A stretch of 64,000 nucleotides of DNA. It comes from Streptomyces niger (GTDB lineage: Bacteria; Actinomycetota; Actinomycetes; Streptomycetales; Streptomycetaceae). The notes under the pieces were generated by a model. That model did not search any database, was not told the origin of the DNA, and saw nothing but the letters and a program-made list of their open reading frames with translations. Location: positions 168,549 through 232,548 of the forward strand of contig NZ_JOFQ01000017.1 in NCBI RefSeq assembly GCF_000718305.1. The letters are read 5' to 3'. Of the stretch, positions 63,017 to 64,000 are shown piece after piece. Every line of letters begins with the position of its first letter. Position 1 is the first letter of the stretch. The translations under genes and the position numbers were made by a program.

Positions 63017-63751
63017 TCAGCGCGTGAACAGCGGCTCGCCCTGGGGAGCCGAGTCCGGGTGGAGCAAGGCCAGGTCGAGGCCGCGTACGAGGCGTTCGCG
63101 GAGGACCGCGTCCGTGGCCAGCGCGTTGGCCACGCGTTGGGCGACCTCGCCGGCCGGGGCGTTCGGGACGAGGCCGAGGGCCAGCGTGGCATCCGTGTCG
63201 GCGGACGGCGCCAGATGGGCGACCCGGACGCCGGGCTCCGCCGCCAGTACGGCCCGCAGCGCTTCGGTGACGCGGGGGTCCGCGAGCGGGTCGGCGCTGG
63301 TCCGGCCCTCGGCGAGGGCGCGCAGGGCCGCGCCGGTCAGCGGGTACGTCACGGGGCCCGCGAGGTCGATCACCACGGTGTCGGCCTTCTCGTGGGCCGC
63401 GGCGAGCAGCGCCTGCTCCAGCGGAACGGCGACCGGACGGGCGTCCGGGCGCCAGCGGTGCAGGGTGTCCATGGACGTGAAGGCGGGCAGCGCGCGGCGG
63501 CCGTCCGGGGCCTGGAGGGTCGGCACGGCCATGTCGCTGGTCTTCTCGCGCTGGAGCCCGTCCGGGCCGGTCTCCACCTCTCCCAGCAGGGCGACCACCG
63601 GTACGAGCAGCCGTGTGCCGCGGAGAGCGGCGAGGAGGCGGGGCTCGGCGGTGCGGTCCGCGGACCAGGCGGCGAGGGCGGCCGTCAGTTCGGGGTCGGC
63701 GGTGCCGTTGTCGTCGGAGAAGCCGGGGTCGGGGATGTTCTTCAGGTCCAC
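63017..63751 (-). CDS. SseB-family protein
   Basis: 244 residues from ATG 63751. NGTADPELTAALAAWSADRTAEPRLLAALRGTRLLVPVVALLGEVE and EKTSDMAVPTLQAPDGRRALPAFTSMDTLHRWRPDARPVAVPLEQALLAAAHEKADTVVIDLAGP are the usual SseB-type segments of the longer Streptomyces form. The protein has no signal peptide. Function in this phylum is unknown (the Salmonella name is a homology label only). Confidence 0.85.
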   Translation of the reverse strand: MDLKNIPDPGFSDDNGTADPELTAALAAWSADRTAEPRLLAALRGTRLLVPVVALLGEVETGPDGLQREKTSDMAVPTLQAPDGRRALPAFTSMDTLHRWRPDARPVAVPLEQALLAAAHEKADTVVIDLAGPVTYPLTGAALRALAEGRTSADPLADPRVTEALRAVLAAEPGVRVAHLAPSADTDATLALGLVPNAPAGEVAQRVANALATDAVLRERLVRGLDLALLHPDSAPQGEPLFTR

Positions 63752-64000
63752 GGGGCGAGCCTATCCGCTGCGCTGGGCCCGGTCCGAAGGGGGCGCTTGC
63801 GGTCGTTGGCGGGTGCGGTTCGCTGCCGCGGGGGGGGGTGCCCGGACTGTGCCGGGTGCGGTCGTTGCCGGGTGCTCCGCCGTTTCGCCTGCGGCGCGGT
63901 GCCGCTGCGCGGGGCTTGGCGTCACGGGGTCGGTCCTCCGCGGCAGGGGGTCCGGACTGCTTCGCTTTACGTCCGGACCCCCTACCGCTGCGGCCCGCCC
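63752..64000. other. Gene-free right edge with a terminator hairpin
   Basis: No coding frame with ribosome site is seen. A run of nine G occurs near 63831. Arms 63945-63957 (AGGGGGTCCGGAC) and 63971-63983 form a 13-bp stem with a 13-nt loop, most likely ending a gene that lies to the right of the window. Confidence 0.6.

Overview
The window is a high-GC actinobacterial chromosome segment, almost certainly from a Streptomyces. The evidence is extreme GC bias at third codon positions, many GTG/TTG starts with GGAGG-type ribosome sites, 4-nt ATGA/GTGA gene overlaps, an F420-type LLM oxidoreductase, an NsdA-like regulator, an Scr1-type HTH/DUF397 cassette, and a chromosomal order (argCJBDR ... 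pheST ... rplT-rpmI-infC) that I know from Streptomyces core chromosomes. It looks like core chromosome with scattered accessory pieces. I see no phage, IS element, CRISPR array or large biosynthetic cluster.

Left part (1-14.4 kb): the 5' end of a long Pro/Ala/Gln-rich protein (probable CobT extension) and cobL (cobalamin); a GNAT; the methionine ABC transporter metN-metI-metQ, preceded by a newly noticed leaderless 28-aa leader ORF ending in Met-Cys-Arg-Met-Cys; a HAD phosphatase gene broken by a 37-bp palindromic repeat; two small membrane proteins; a GNAT; a small sigma factor; a Tat-exported GlpQ-type phosphodiesterase; a PlsC acyltransferase; and a TetR/MFS efflux pair with a clear operator.

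Middle (14.4-34.9 kb): a 1554-residue TPR protein anchored by two C-terminal membrane helices; argG-argH with ARG-box-like sites; DUF488; tRNA-Pro(GGG); the decayed end of a multicopper-oxidase-like gene; amt with a GlnR-like operator; an acyl-CoA synthetase; the HTH-DUF397-DUF397 cassette; alanine dehydrogenase; an amino-acid permease; a one-piece SecDF; a small secreted protein; a globin; and a PPOX-fold protein.

Right part (35-64 kb): argC-argJ-argB-argD-argR in one operon; an LLM oxidoreductase; a methyltransferase-GNAT fusion behind a 22-aa leader ORF; a FabF-type ketosynthase; a hydroxyacid dehydrogenase; a histidine-phosphatase relative lacking its catalytic histidines; DUF1918; a GHL10-type exported hydrolase; 3-hydroxybutyryl-CoA dehydrogenase; a small coiled-coil membrane protein and an NsdA-like regulator that share an upstream palindrome; a Nudix hydrolase; a SpoIIE-type phosphatase; pheS-pheT; a PAS histidine kinase; a TrmH-type rRNA methyltransferase; rplT-rpmI-infC (infC probably starting at AUC behind a U-tract terminator); DUF1844; an aquaporin; and an SseB-like protein.

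The strongest candidates for undescribed biology are the Met/Cys leader upstream of metN, the shared GTTCACAC-N3-GTGTGAAC operator, the giant membrane TPR protein, and the leader ORF before the methyltransferase-GNAT fusion. Starts were chosen by ribosome-site spacing. Function calls rest on motif reading from memory; no database search was run.
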